DNA of 36,653 nucleotides from Kitasatospora sp040298565 (GTDB taxonomy: Bacteria > Actinomycetota > Actinomycetes > Streptomycetales > Streptomycetaceae), in NCBI RefSeq assembly GCF_040298565.1, contig NZ_JBEPAK010000040.1, positions 1-36,653 of the forward strand. Reading direction: 5' to 3'. Position numbers and translations under genes: made by a program. Below the pieces are notes generated by a model, which saw only the letters and a list, made by a program, of their open reading frames with translations, was not told the origin of the DNA and ran no database searches. Position 1 is the stretch's first letter, and each line of letters starts with the position of its first letter. Below, one piece after another: positions 15,990 through 23,769 of the stretch.

Positions 15990-16631
15990 TCAGGCCGGGT
16001 CCACCGTGGGGCTGAACGTGCCTTCCGGCAGGCCGAGTTCGCGCTCGGCGGTGGCGGCGGCGAACCGGGTGGCGGCGGACGGGTGGTTGCCCAGGCCGGT
16101 GTTGGCGTGGCCGGCCAGGCCGTCGATCACCACCAGGATCCGGACGGCCGCCAGGAGGGCGTCCTCGGCGCGGAACTGGCCGCGGTCGACGCCGTCCCGG
16201 ACGACGGAGCTGAGGCGGCCGCGCCAGAGGTGCTCCTGGGTGAGGACGCGCTCGCGCAGGACGGGGCGGTAGCGGCTGAGGTGGCGGGCGTTGAGCCAGA
16301 GCCGGCTCATGTCGTCGTAGGCGGGGCCGGTGGTGCGGGCGAAGAAGTCGGTGAGCAGGTCCAGGGGGGAGGCGTCCGGCGCTCCGACGGGCAGCAGCGA
16401 CTCCAGTTCGGCGGTGGCGGCGCTGCCGAAGGCCTCGGCGACCAGGTCCTCGACGGCCGGGAAGTAGTGGCTGATCAGGCCCGGCCGGACGGCGAGTTGG
16501 TCGGCGATCCGGCGCAGGGTGATGCACTCCAGGCCCTCGGTGAGCGCGACGGTGGCCGCGGCCCCGACGATCTCCGCCCGTCGGTCGTCGGGGGATTTCC
16601 GGATCCGTTTGCGCTGAACGCTTGACGTCAT
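15990..16631 (-). CDS. TetR-family transcriptional regulator
   Basis: A 213-residue repressor-type protein. The N-terminal HTH (about 10-60) contains RRAEIVGAAATVALTEGLE and TLRRIADQLAVRPGLISHYF, the typical TetR helix-turn-helix. The C-terminal domain is probably the ligand/dimer domain (RutR/BetI-like TetR_C). The ATG at 16631 overlaps a TGACGTCA palindrome. It is divergent from the NCS1 permease (73-bp gap) and followed by the amidohydrolase, so it likely controls both in response to the transported compound. Longer in-frame starts would run through the permease promoter and are rejected. Confidence 0.9.
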   Translation of the reverse strand: MTSSVQRKRIRKSPDDRRAEIVGAAATVALTEGLECITLRRIADQLAVRPGLISHYFPAVEDLVAEAFGSAATAELESLLPVGAPDASPLDLLTDFFARTTGPAYDDMSRLWLNARHLSRYRPVLRERVLTQEHLWRGRLSSVVRDGVDRGQFRAEDALLAAVRILVVIDGLAGHANTGLGNHPSAATRFAAATAERELGLPEGTFSPTVDPA

Positions 16632-16640
16632 GTGCCGGAT

Positions 16641-16665
16641 GCTATTGAGTGTGCGACCAATAAGC
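16641..16665. promoter_or_regulatory. Inverted repeat GCTATTG/CAATAAGC, candidate TetR operator
   Basis: GCTATTG (16641-16647) and CAATAAGC (16658-16665) form an imperfect palindrome with 10 bp between, in the 73-bp gap between tetR and the permease. It is the most AT-rich part of the gap. A TGACGTCA palindrome (16623-16630) at the tetR start is a second candidate. Confidence 0.45.
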
Positions 16666-16704
16666 AAGAAGGTGGGCACGACACCCCCAGATGGAGGGCC
16701 CCCA

Positions 16705-18156
16705 ATGGCGTCCACGCTCCCGGACCACCCCCACTCCCCCCAGGACCCGGGCACGGCCCCGCCGCTCCCGCACCCCCAGCACGAGCGCGCCGGCCGGATC
16801 GAAGTCCACGGCATCGACCACATCCCCGAGTCCGAACGGCGCGGCCGCGCCCGGGAACTCTTCTCCGTCTGGGCGGCGGCCAACGTCAACTACCTCAACC
16901 TGGTGGTCGGCGGCGCCCTCGTCATCAGCGGGCTCAGCCCCTGGCAGGCCTTCGCGGTGGTCGTCGTCGGCAACCTGTTCTGGCTGGGCACCGGCCTGCT
17001 CGCGGTCTCCGGACCGGCCGCCGGCGCGCCCAGCGAGGTGATCACGCGCACGATGTACGGCATCCGCGGAAACCGGGTGAACAACGCCGTCACCGGCTGG
17101 ATGATCTCCGTCTGCTACTTCGCGCTGAACCTCGCCGCGGCGGCGGTCGCCGCGTTCTCGCTCGCCGAGGAAGCCGGGATCACGCCCGACACCCCGATCA
17201 AGATCGCCATCGTGATCGCGATCACCGTGGTCACCCTCACCATCAGCGTCTACGGCCACGCCATGATCGTGCGGCTCTACCTGCCGATCACCCTCGTGCT
17301 CGCCGCCGCCTTCGCCGTCGTCGGTTACGAGATCCTCCGGCACGCCGACTTCGGGTGGAGCCAGCCCCGACCGCTCACGGGCGCCGGACTCTGGGCGGCC
17401 GTGCTGGCGGGCACCACCCTGATCGCCTCGGGCCCGCTCTCCTACACCACCAGCGCCGACTTCTCCCGCTACCTGCCCGCCACCACCTCCCCCCGCGCCG
17501 TCCTCGGCTGGACCGCCCTCGGCGGCTTCCTGCCGAGTGCAGCCGTCGGCGGCCTCGGCGTGCTGGCGGCCACCGCCGTCGACATGACCGACCCGCAGGC
17601 CGCCCTCCAGAAGATCCTCCCCGGCTGGTTCAACCCCGTCTTCCTGCTCTCCCTCGTCGTCGGCACCATCGCCGTCAACGCGCTCACCGCCTACAGCGCC
17701 GGCCTCGCCCTCCAGGCGGTCGGCATCCGGATCCGGCGGACGCTCAGCGTGCTCGTGGACGGCACCGTCGCCGTCGCGCTGACCCTGTACGCGCTGCTGG
17801 TCTCCAACTTCCTCGACACGGTCAGCAACGTGCTCCAGCTGACGGTGGTCCTCCTCGGCCCCAGCACCGCCATCTACGCCGCCGACATCCTGCTCCGGCG
17901 CAACCGCTACGACGGGCGCGCCCTCACCGACGAGTCCCCGGGCAGCCCCTTCTGGTACCGCGCCGGCTTCAACCCCGCCGGAGCCCTGGCCCTCGCAGCC
18001 GGTGTCGCCACCTCCGCGCTGTGCGTCGACACCCTCTACACCGGCCCGGTGGCGGCGCTGACGGGCGTGGACCTCGCCCTGCCCGTCGGCATGCTGGTCG
18101 CGGCCGCGGTCTACATCTCCCTGATGCGGCGGATCTCCACGCGACGCAGCGCCTGA
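16705..18156 (+). CDS. NCS1-family purine/cytosine/hydantoin-type permease
   Basis: A 483-residue membrane transporter with about 12 hydrophobic segments starting at residue 40. The NCS1 signatures are visible: GIDHIPESERRGRARELFSVW at the N-terminus, NYLNLVVGGALVISGLSPWQA for the first helix, SEVITRTMYGIRGNRVNN, and SYTTSADFSRYLP before the middle helices. The family imports nucleobases, hydantoins or allantoin with H+ or Na+. The ATG at 16705 has GGAGG eight bases upstream; an in-frame ATG 25 codons earlier would overlap the tetR promoter. With the divergent TetR and amidohydrolase it forms an uptake-and-hydrolysis module. Confidence 0.92.
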   Translation: MASTLPDHPHSPQDPGTAPPLPHPQHERAGRIEVHGIDHIPESERRGRARELFSVWAAANVNYLNLVVGGALVISGLSPWQAFAVVVVGNLFWLGTGLLAVSGPAAGAPSEVITRTMYGIRGNRVNNAVTGWMISVCYFALNLAAAAVAAFSLAEEAGITPDTPIKIAIVIAITVVTLTISVYGHAMIVRLYLPITLVLAAAFAVVGYEILRHADFGWSQPRPLTGAGLWAAVLAGTTLIASGPLSYTTSADFSRYLPATTSPRAVLGWTALGGFLPSAAVGGLGVLAATAVDMTDPQAALQKILPGWFNPVFLLSLVVGTIAVNALTAYSAGLALQAVGIRIRRTLSVLVDGTVAVALTLYALLVSNFLDTVSNVLQLTVVLLGPSTAIYAADILLRRNRYDGRALTDESPGSPFWYRAGFNPAGALALAAGVATSALCVDTLYTGPVAALTGVDLALPVGMLVAAAVYISLMRRISTRRSA

Positions 18157-18227
18157 CCTGCGCGTGCTCGGGCGCGCGGTGAACGCCGCGCGCCTCGCAC
18201 CTCCCCACCGGTGCACCGGTGCACCTT

Positions 18228-18272
18228 GCGGCTGCGTCGGAAGTCGGGCCCGCCGACTTCTGGCGCAGCCGC
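18228..18272. terminator. Long imperfect hairpin after the permease
   Basis: Arms GCGGCTGCGTCGGAAGTCGG (18228-18247) and CCGACTTCTGGCGCAGCCGC (18253-18272) pair at 18 of 20 positions around loop GCCCG. It lies 72 bp past the permease stop and is the first element of the repeat array below. Likely bidirectional terminator between convergent genes. Confidence 0.6.
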
Positions 18273-18760
18273 GTACGTGTTTGGTGCGGCGGCGAGGGGA
18301 GAGGGGCCAACATTCGCCCCGGGTGTGCGAAGGGCGGGAACCGCCGCCTGGCCGTTGACCGATGACCGAGCACCGGCACAGGAAGTCGGGCCCGCCGACT
18401 TCTGGCGCACCTGCGTACGTGTTTGGTGCGGCGGCGAGGGGAGAGGGGCCAATTTTGCCCCGGGTGTGCGAAGGGCGGGAACCGCCGTCTGACCGTGGAT
18501 CGATGACCGAGCACCGGCACAGGAAGTCGGACCCGCCGACTTCTGGCGCAGCCGCATGCGGGTCCGGGGCGGCGGCGAGGGGAGAGGGGCCAATGTTCCC
18601 CCGGGTGTGGGAGGGCTGGAGATGCCTGCTGGCCGTGGGCCGACGATCGGGTTGCGCCGGAAGTCGGACCCGTCGACTTTTGGCGAAGCCGCGTACGTGT
18701 CCGGGGCGGCAGGGCAGCGCCGGAACCAGCAGAGGAACACGACAACGGTGGCGAGGAACA
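18239..18760. repeat. Four tandem ~140-bp repeats, each with a GAAGTCGG/CCGACTTC hairpin
   Basis: Copies begin at 18239, 18381, 18522 and 18659 (spacing 142, 141, 137). Each starts GGAAGTCGGRCCCGYCGACTT and continues with TGGCGNANCYGCRTRCGKGT, a GGCGGCGAGGGGAGAGGGGC block, a CCCGGGTGTG block and, in copies 1-2, ATGACCGAGCACCGGCACAG. Copies 1 to 3 are very similar; copy 4 is diverged and lacks the second half. All lie in the convergent gap between the permease and the 469-residue gene. Long open frames through it on both strands follow the repeat periodicity and look non-coding. 18761-19167 shows no convincing gene. Confidence 0.85.
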
Positions 18761-19167
18761 ACGGCAGGGAGACCGGTGCGAACTGTGCGAAGAGCTCCGA
18801 CCTGCGCGGCGAGGGCCAGGCGCCGGGGGTCGGCCACCGGGCCGCTGTAGGCCAGGGCGCGCGGAAACGGCGCATGACGACTTGCTGCGGCGTTCACTGC
18901 CGGCCCCGCCAACACGCCTGCGGTGCTGGTCACGCGCAGAGAGCGCCTGAAGGACAGGGCGACCTTCGACCTCCACGGGATGTCCACACGCCGACCGCCC
19001 CCGCCGAGAACGCCGCCCCCGCACGGAGCCGCTGGTCAGGCCGCCACCAGCCGCGCCCGCCGCCGCTGGTCACCCGTCGGATCACCGGTTCTGCGGGCCG
19101 CACGCGCACCTCGGCCTGAGCGGGCGAGGCGGGTGCGGCCCGCGGAAGGGCTGCTCGTGGAGAGCGG

Positions 19168-20577
19168 TCAGATCTCGATCTTCTTCACCCCGGCGCCGAT
19201 GACGAAGACCCGCCGGTCCTGCTTGAGGAGGTCATCGTGGAGCGTGGGGCCGAGGGTGAGGGTGAATCCCTTGTCCTCGCCATGGCTCTCGATCTTGGTG
19301 ACCTGGTAGTCGTGGCTCGTCTCCGCCAGCGGGATGCCGAGGAGACGGACCTCGACCTTCGTCCCGGTCTGCCACTTCTGAACCTTCGTGCTCAGGGACC
19401 CGCTCGTGTACGTGATGCGGATGGTGGGGAACTGGCTGATCGCCAGGTAGCTGGGGTAGGTGATCCCCCCGTCGCGTGGATACGGCTTGAGCACCCAGCC
19501 GCTCACCTTGTCGTCGTCCCCGTTGTCCACGGCGTCCTTGATCTCGGCGGTCGTGAACCAGCCCCTGCCCGACACGAAGTCGGAGGGGCTGAAGGCGACG
19601 GTGGTGAAGCCGGAGTACTCGACCGCCATCTCGCACGAGGATGCCTTCGAGCTCAGCTGGTGCAGCGAGTACTTGGCGGAGCCCTTCGCGCTGACGGAGA
19701 ACAGCGAGGGAAGTGACACGGTGCCTCCCGCCTGTCCTTCCACCTCCAGTCTCGACTTGCTCCCGCTGAAGTCGGTGAACTTCGCGGTGATCGTGACCGT
19801 GTTGCCGCTGTTGCCCAGCTCCTCGTGGATCGTGTCGGGCTTCTTGTCGACGGTGAACCTGGGGACCCAGTACTTCCCGTCCTCGTCCTGTGTGTAGAGG
19901 CCGCCGTTCTCCTCGCCGGGCTTGTCCAGGTTCCGCCGCACCTTGCCGAGCTTCCAGGTCGCCGCGTTCAGCGTGTTGACCAGGCCCGCGACGGGCAGCA
20001 GCCCGTTGAGGTACTGGGTGAGCAGGGGGACGAGTTCCTTGGCGGAGTTCGGCGCTTCCTTGAGGTAGGACCACAGGTCCTTCAGGACGTCGTCGTCGAG
20101 TTTCAGCTCGTCGCCCGCCCATTGCATCAGCTTGTACGAGGTGATGTAGTCGATCTTCGTCTCCACGCCGGCGTCCTCGAGCTTGGACGAGGTGATCTTC
20201 TTGTACTTGTGCTCGTACAGGCTGATCAGCTTGTCGCCGGTGTCCGCCAGGTTCTTCTGGCACTTCTCCAGCGTCTCGGCGTCGCTGTCGGAGAGCTCGT
20301 AGCAGAGCCTGTTGACGTAGTTCTCGAACCGCTCGCTCAACGGGTCGCCGAATTCCAGCCGCTTGCTCTTCTTCGAGGGCTCCACCGCGTGGTTGATGTA
20401 CCTCCACGACGGGTAGTAGAAATCGTTCTCCACCAGATAGTGGTAGGGAAAGAAGCCGATCGAGGAAACGTTCACGGGCTGCAGGTCGTCGGCAATCCCG
20501 AGCTTTTCTCCGATCGTCTTGCTGACGGTGTTGGAGAAAAGGTCGGTGGATTTCTGGTCGATCTTCACTGATTTCAT
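19168..20577 (-). CDS. Hypothetical protein, 469 aa, lysine-rich, unknown family
   Basis: I do not recognise the family with confidence. The protein has no signal peptide or clear transmembrane helix. Residues about 1-215 are predicted helical and charged, with YHYLVENDFYYPSWRY near the start, many Lys/Asp/Glu, and one more hydrophobic stretch, ELVPLLTQYLNGLLPVAGLV. Residues about 255-469 look beta-rich (TVTITAKFTDF, GTVSLPSLFSVSAKGSAKYS, SGFTTVAFSP), with RGWFTTAEIKDAV and TKVEVRLLGIPLAE. This helical-plus-beta layout distantly recalls uncharacterised bacterial/fungal proteins that may act on membranes, but that is impression only. Base composition is lower in GC and lysine is far more frequent than in any neighbour, suggesting transfer or extracellular use. 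ATG at 20577; upstream GAGGACAT gives an RBS. Confidence 0.8.
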   Translation of the reverse strand: MKSVKIDQKSTDLFSNTVSKTIGEKLGIADDLQPVNVSSIGFFPYHYLVENDFYYPSWRYINHAVEPSKKSKRLEFGDPLSERFENYVNRLCYELSDSDAETLEKCQKNLADTGDKLISLYEHKYKKITSSKLEDAGVETKIDYITSYKLMQWAGDELKLDDDVLKDLWSYLKEAPNSAKELVPLLTQYLNGLLPVAGLVNTLNAATWKLGKVRRNLDKPGEENGGLYTQDEDGKYWVPRFTVDKKPDTIHEELGNSGNTVTITAKFTDFSGSKSRLEVEGQAGGTVSLPSLFSVSAKGSAKYSLHQLSSKASSCEMAVEYSGFTTVAFSPSDFVSGRGWFTTAEIKDAVDNGDDDKVSGWVLKPYPRDGGITYPSYLAISQFPTIRITYTSGSLSTKVQKWQTGTKVEVRLLGIPLAETSHDYQVTKIESHGEDKGFTLTLGPTLHDDLLKQDRRVFVIGAGVKKIEI

Positions 20578-20954
20578 GCGATGTCCTCCGCGAGTTCCGG
20601 CGTGATCGCCCGTCAGCCCGGGATCGGGGCGGGCGAAGGCGCCTGAACAAAGCATCGGTGCGTATGCGTCCTGTCTCAAGGCGCTGATCGGGTGGCCGGC
20701 CTCGACGCGGAGCGTTCGGTTCGGCGTCGAGGACGGCGCGCGGGAATTCACGCGAACAGTCGCCGTCGAACGCCGGGTCGTCGGCCCTTGGCGGGCGCAC
20801 CCGCACGCCGCCATCCGTGGATCGCGGACCGGATCGCCGGCCCCGGAGTGGCGCGCTTGTCCGCGAATTGCGGTCCGGCCCGGCGGGGGTGGGGGCGGAG
20901 GCCGCCCATGGTCGTCACTGTCGCAGGTCCGGCCTCCCGGCGCCGGAAACGGGC
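20578..20954. other. Intergenic region without visible gene
   Basis: The stretch between the start of the 469-residue gene and the end of the secreted-protein gene is GC-rich. It must hold the promoter of the former. I see no gene or strong repeat; reading frames here lack codon bias. Confidence 0.4.
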
Positions 20955-20985
20955 GGCCGCCCCGCCGGCAAGGGCGGGGGCGGCC
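20955..20985 (-). terminator. GC hairpin after secreted-protein gene
   Basis: GGCCGCCCCGCC (20955-20966), loop GGCAA, GGGCGGGGGCGGCC (20972-20985), pairing with a single bulge. It lies 36 bp past the stop of the minus-strand gene ending at 21021. Confidence 0.65.
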
Positions 20986-21020
20986 GAATTCGACTGTGAA
21001 TCAACATTGGTGACTGAGCA

Positions 21021-21386
21021 TCAGCAGCCGATGTAGCGCATGCTGAGGCTGGTGAAGCGGGTGTTCGAGGGGGCGCGCAGGGTGAAGGAGCGGGACTTGC
21101 CCTTCCCGCCGGCCCAGTCGCTGTCGACGTAGCCGCCGTTGGAGAGGCCGCCGCGCACGTACGGGCAGCGGCCGTCCGCCTTGGTGTCGTGCACCGTGCC
21201 GATGACCTTGGTGTCGTAGTTGCACCACTTCCCGTTCGCGTAGCCCTCGGCGGAGCTGAGGCTCCAGTTGTTGGTGCACGAGTCGGCGGACGGCGCGGCG
21301 TTCGCGCCGGCGGCCGGGAGGAACAGGGCGGCCAGGGCCAGAGCGGCGACGGCGGCTCCGGGAACGGCGAGACGGCTCTTGGACAT
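21021..21386 (-). CDS. Small secreted four-cysteine protein
   Basis: A 121-residue preprotein: basic start MSKSR, hydrophobic core AAVAALALAALFLPA, and a signal-peptidase I site AGANA|APS. The mature part is about 90 residues with exactly four cysteines (ADSC, KWC, GRC and the C-terminal IGC), consistent with two disulfides, and with Gly/Ser/Asn/Tyr-rich strands. I know no function; similar small secreted proteins are common in streptomycetes. ATG at 21386 with GGAGG about ten bases upstream; longer in-frame starts would precede the signal peptide. A hairpin terminator follows. The 318 bp upstream (21387-21704) holds no other gene. Confidence 0.85.
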   Translation of the reverse strand: MSKSRLAVPGAAVAALALAALFLPAAGANAAPSADSCTNNWSLSSAEGYANGKWCNYDTKVIGTVHDTKADGRCPYVRGGLSNGGYVDSDWAGGKGKSRSFTLRAPSNTRFTSLSMRYIGC

Positions 21387-21704
21387 TGGGGTACCTCCAC
21401 GCGGGGTGTGCACGGTGGACATCCGGGACCGGGGCGTCGGGACGGCGCTCTGCGGCACGGCCGACGGCCCGCCCGGGCGGTCCACCGATCGTGACGTACC
21501 CGAACGACCGTCGTCAACGGTCTTACCCGGCGGGGGTGGTGGCCCGCGTCTCCGCTGCCCCGGGACGGAACGGGCGCCTCGCCGGCAGCTCCAGCACCAC
21601 GGGGGTGGGGCTGGGCCGTTGCCCGTACGTGCGAGGACCGGTCGGGAGTTCGACCCCGTGCGGGGCGGCCGGAAGGCGCCGCGATGTCGGAAGACGCCGG
21701 TGTG

Positions 21705-22523
21705 TCAGAAGGCGTCGACGTACACGTACAGCCGGTCGAAGCGGAGGGCGGCCAGGTCGGAGCGGCGGATCACCCAGTGGAAGAGGCCCGACTCCAGTTC
21801 CTCGCAGTCCTCGTCGCCGCGCCAGGTCGCCAGCAGCGTCCACTCCTCGCCGTCCGCGGCGGCCGGCGGTACCTCGTCGCGGGCCACCTCGACCGGGTCC
21901 CAGTTGAAGAGGACCGGCTCACCGCCGAGTTGGAAGCGCCAGCGCGGTCGCCAACCGACCACGTGCGACCAGGCGGACTCCAACTCGGCGGCCCACGCCG
22001 ACTCCTCCGCGCCCTCCGCGCCCTCCGCGCCCTCCGCGTCCTCCTCGTCGTCCTCGTCGCGCCACGGCCACGACCACTGGTGGAAGCAGAAGTCCAGGTG
22101 CGCCCGGCGGTAGGGGCCGTCCTCCCGCTCGCGCGCCCACTCCGGCAGCGGCGTGGTCCCGGCCGGAAGGTAGCGCACGGCGTCGGGGAGCACCGCCCCG
22201 CTGCCCGGATCGGCGTCGGCGAAGAACAGCAGCAGGCCCTCGGCGGGCAGCGGCAGGTCCGTCGCTCCGGGCGGCAGGGCCGCGCAGTCGACGGCCGCGA
22301 CGAAAGCAGCCGCCGGCGCCGGGACACCCTCCGGCAGCGGCGGCTGCCCGCCGGTCACCGCCACCACCGGGCCGTCACCGCCCTGCGCGAGGTAGACCGC
22401 CGGGCGGGCGGTGCGTACGTACGCTTCCACCTCGGCCGCCGGAACGCCGCGCGCCGCGGCCTCCGCCCGGAAGCGGTCGGCCAATTCCGCGGGCGTGTCC
22501 TCAATGCGTTCCGTGTCGGTCAT
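21705..22523 (-). CDS. DUF1963 (YwqG-like) protein
   Basis: A 272-residue cytoplasmic protein of the YwqG/DUF1963 type. Visible features are GGQPPLPEGVPAPAAAFVAAVDCAALP near residues 58-85, LPLPAEGLLLFFADAD, and later blocks FQLGGEPVLFNWDPVE and SGLFHWVIRRSDLAALRFDRLYVYVDAF. An acidic insert DEDDEEDAEGAEGAEGAEE (about 155-173) is encoded by a short in-frame DNA repeat. Function of the family is unknown. It is a single-gene unit with ATG at 22523. Confidence 0.85.
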   Translation of the reverse strand: MTDTERIEDTPAELADRFRAEAAARGVPAAEVEAYVRTARPAVYLAQGGDGPVVAVTGGQPPLPEGVPAPAAAFVAAVDCAALPPGATDLPLPAEGLLLFFADADPGSGAVLPDAVRYLPAGTTPLPEWAREREDGPYRRAHLDFCFHQWSWPWRDEDDEEDAEGAEGAEGAEESAWAAELESAWSHVVGWRPRWRFQLGGEPVLFNWDPVEVARDEVPPAAADGEEWTLLATWRGDEDCEELESGLFHWVIRRSDLAALRFDRLYVYVDAF

Positions 22524-22669
22524 GGGCGGACCCTACAACCCGTCACCCGCCGTGTGTTCCACGGGCCGGATACCCCGTCCGGCGCCGTCCCGTCCGCCAC
22601 CGCCCCGACCACCGGCGGCCAACCCGCGCGCGCTCCTCGCAGCCGCGACCGCCGCACCCTCCCCGCCCG

Positions 22670-23661
22670 CTACGCCGCGCCCGCCCGGCCGGCCACCAAA
22701 CGGTCGCCCAACGCGCTGCGCCGGTACAGCACGTGGCGCCCGTCCCGGGCCCGGGTGACCAGCCCGCCGGCGAACAGGACGCGCAGGTGCTGGGAGACGG
22801 CGCTGGGCGTCACGCGCAGCCGGCGGGCGAGTTCGACCGTGGCGCCGGTTCCTCCAGGAGGACCAGCAGCCGAGCGCGCGGCCCGCCCAGCAGCGCGGTC
22901 AGGGCGGACGGGTCGGCGGCGGGCGGGGTGTCCCAGAGCGTGGCCACGCCCCGGCTCGGATAGACCAGGCTCGGCGGCTCCTGCGGACCCAGCGGCGGCG
23001 CCGGCTTGTGCGCGAACACGGACGGGATCAGCAACAGCCCCTGCCCCGCCGCCGCGACCCGGTGCCGGCTGATCATCCGGTCGATGTGCAGCACGCCGCC
23101 CCGCCACCGCACGTCCGGGTGCATGTCGGCGAACAGCAGCCGGGCGCCGCCGAGCGCGAGCCGACGGGCCCGGTACGTCATGTCCGCCTCCAGCACCAGC
23201 CGCATCCGCGGCCACTGCGGCTCGATCGCCGACTTCCAGTACCGCTGCAGGACTTCGCACAGGCGGTCCCGCAACCCGGCGACCGCGGCGTCGTCACCGG
23301 CGACGGCCGCCCGCAGCGCCTCGGGCACCGGGTCCGGCGCGTGCGTGGCCACCAGGTCGCGGCGGACCACCTCCGGCGCGGTTCCGCGCACCACGGCCAG
23401 CTCCTCCTCGAAGCCCGGTGCGAAGACCGCCGGCACCGGCGTCAGGAAGTCCGGGACGGTCCGCCTGCGCGCCACCAGGGACAGCAGCAACCCCGTGTCG
23501 AGCGAACCGAGTCCGCCGAGGGCGGCCCGGCGCCACGGCAGGTGCAGCGCCGACAGCCCCGGATCCCGCAGCACCCGCAGGCTCAGCACGGCCTCGTGCA
23601 TCGGCGACAGCGCGAACCGGGTGTCCGCGAGGTCCTCGACGTCCAGGACGAAGCTGATCAT
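22670..23661 (-). pseudogene. ArsR-family regulator with DUF5937-like N-terminus, apparent frameshift
   Basis: Read across two frames this is one protein of about 330 residues. Frame one (start ATG 23661, MISFVLDVEDLADTRFALSP) covers the DUF5937-like domain up to LLGGPRARLLVLLEEPA (about 22850). Frame two then continues with ATVELARRLRVTPSAVSQHL and VLYRRSALGDRLV, an ArsR winged HTH, to a TAG at 22670. Restoring one base near 22845-22852 joins the two at exactly the usual place in the family. Without it the DNA-binding domain is lost. It is divergent from an MFS gene that also appears frameshifted, its presumed target. Either a true mutation or a one-base error in GC-rich sequence. Confidence 0.8.
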
Positions 23662-23769
23662 CAAGCGCCACGCTACATCGATTGGCGCCGCCGCGGCGAT
23701 CCCGTGCACTGACGCCATGACAACTCCCGTGCCACCGCTCACCCCCGCCGCACCCGGACCGGCCGACGG

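Noticed and set aside
18239..18760. Regular repeats suggesting a CRISPR array
   Set aside because: The period is ~140 bp with similarity throughout the unit, not 20-40 bp repeats with unrelated spacers, and no cas genes are present.
18111..18875. Minus-strand frame through the repeat array encoding repeated LRQKSAGPTS peptides
   Set aside because: Peptide periodicity follows the DNA repeat; no RBS, codon bias or family match, and several frames are equally open.
16642..18987. Very long minus-strand open frame (about 780 codons) opposite the permease
   Set aside because: Antisense to a clear NCS1 permease; the composition (Gly/Asp/Glu-rich, then repeat-driven) is a GC-bias shadow.
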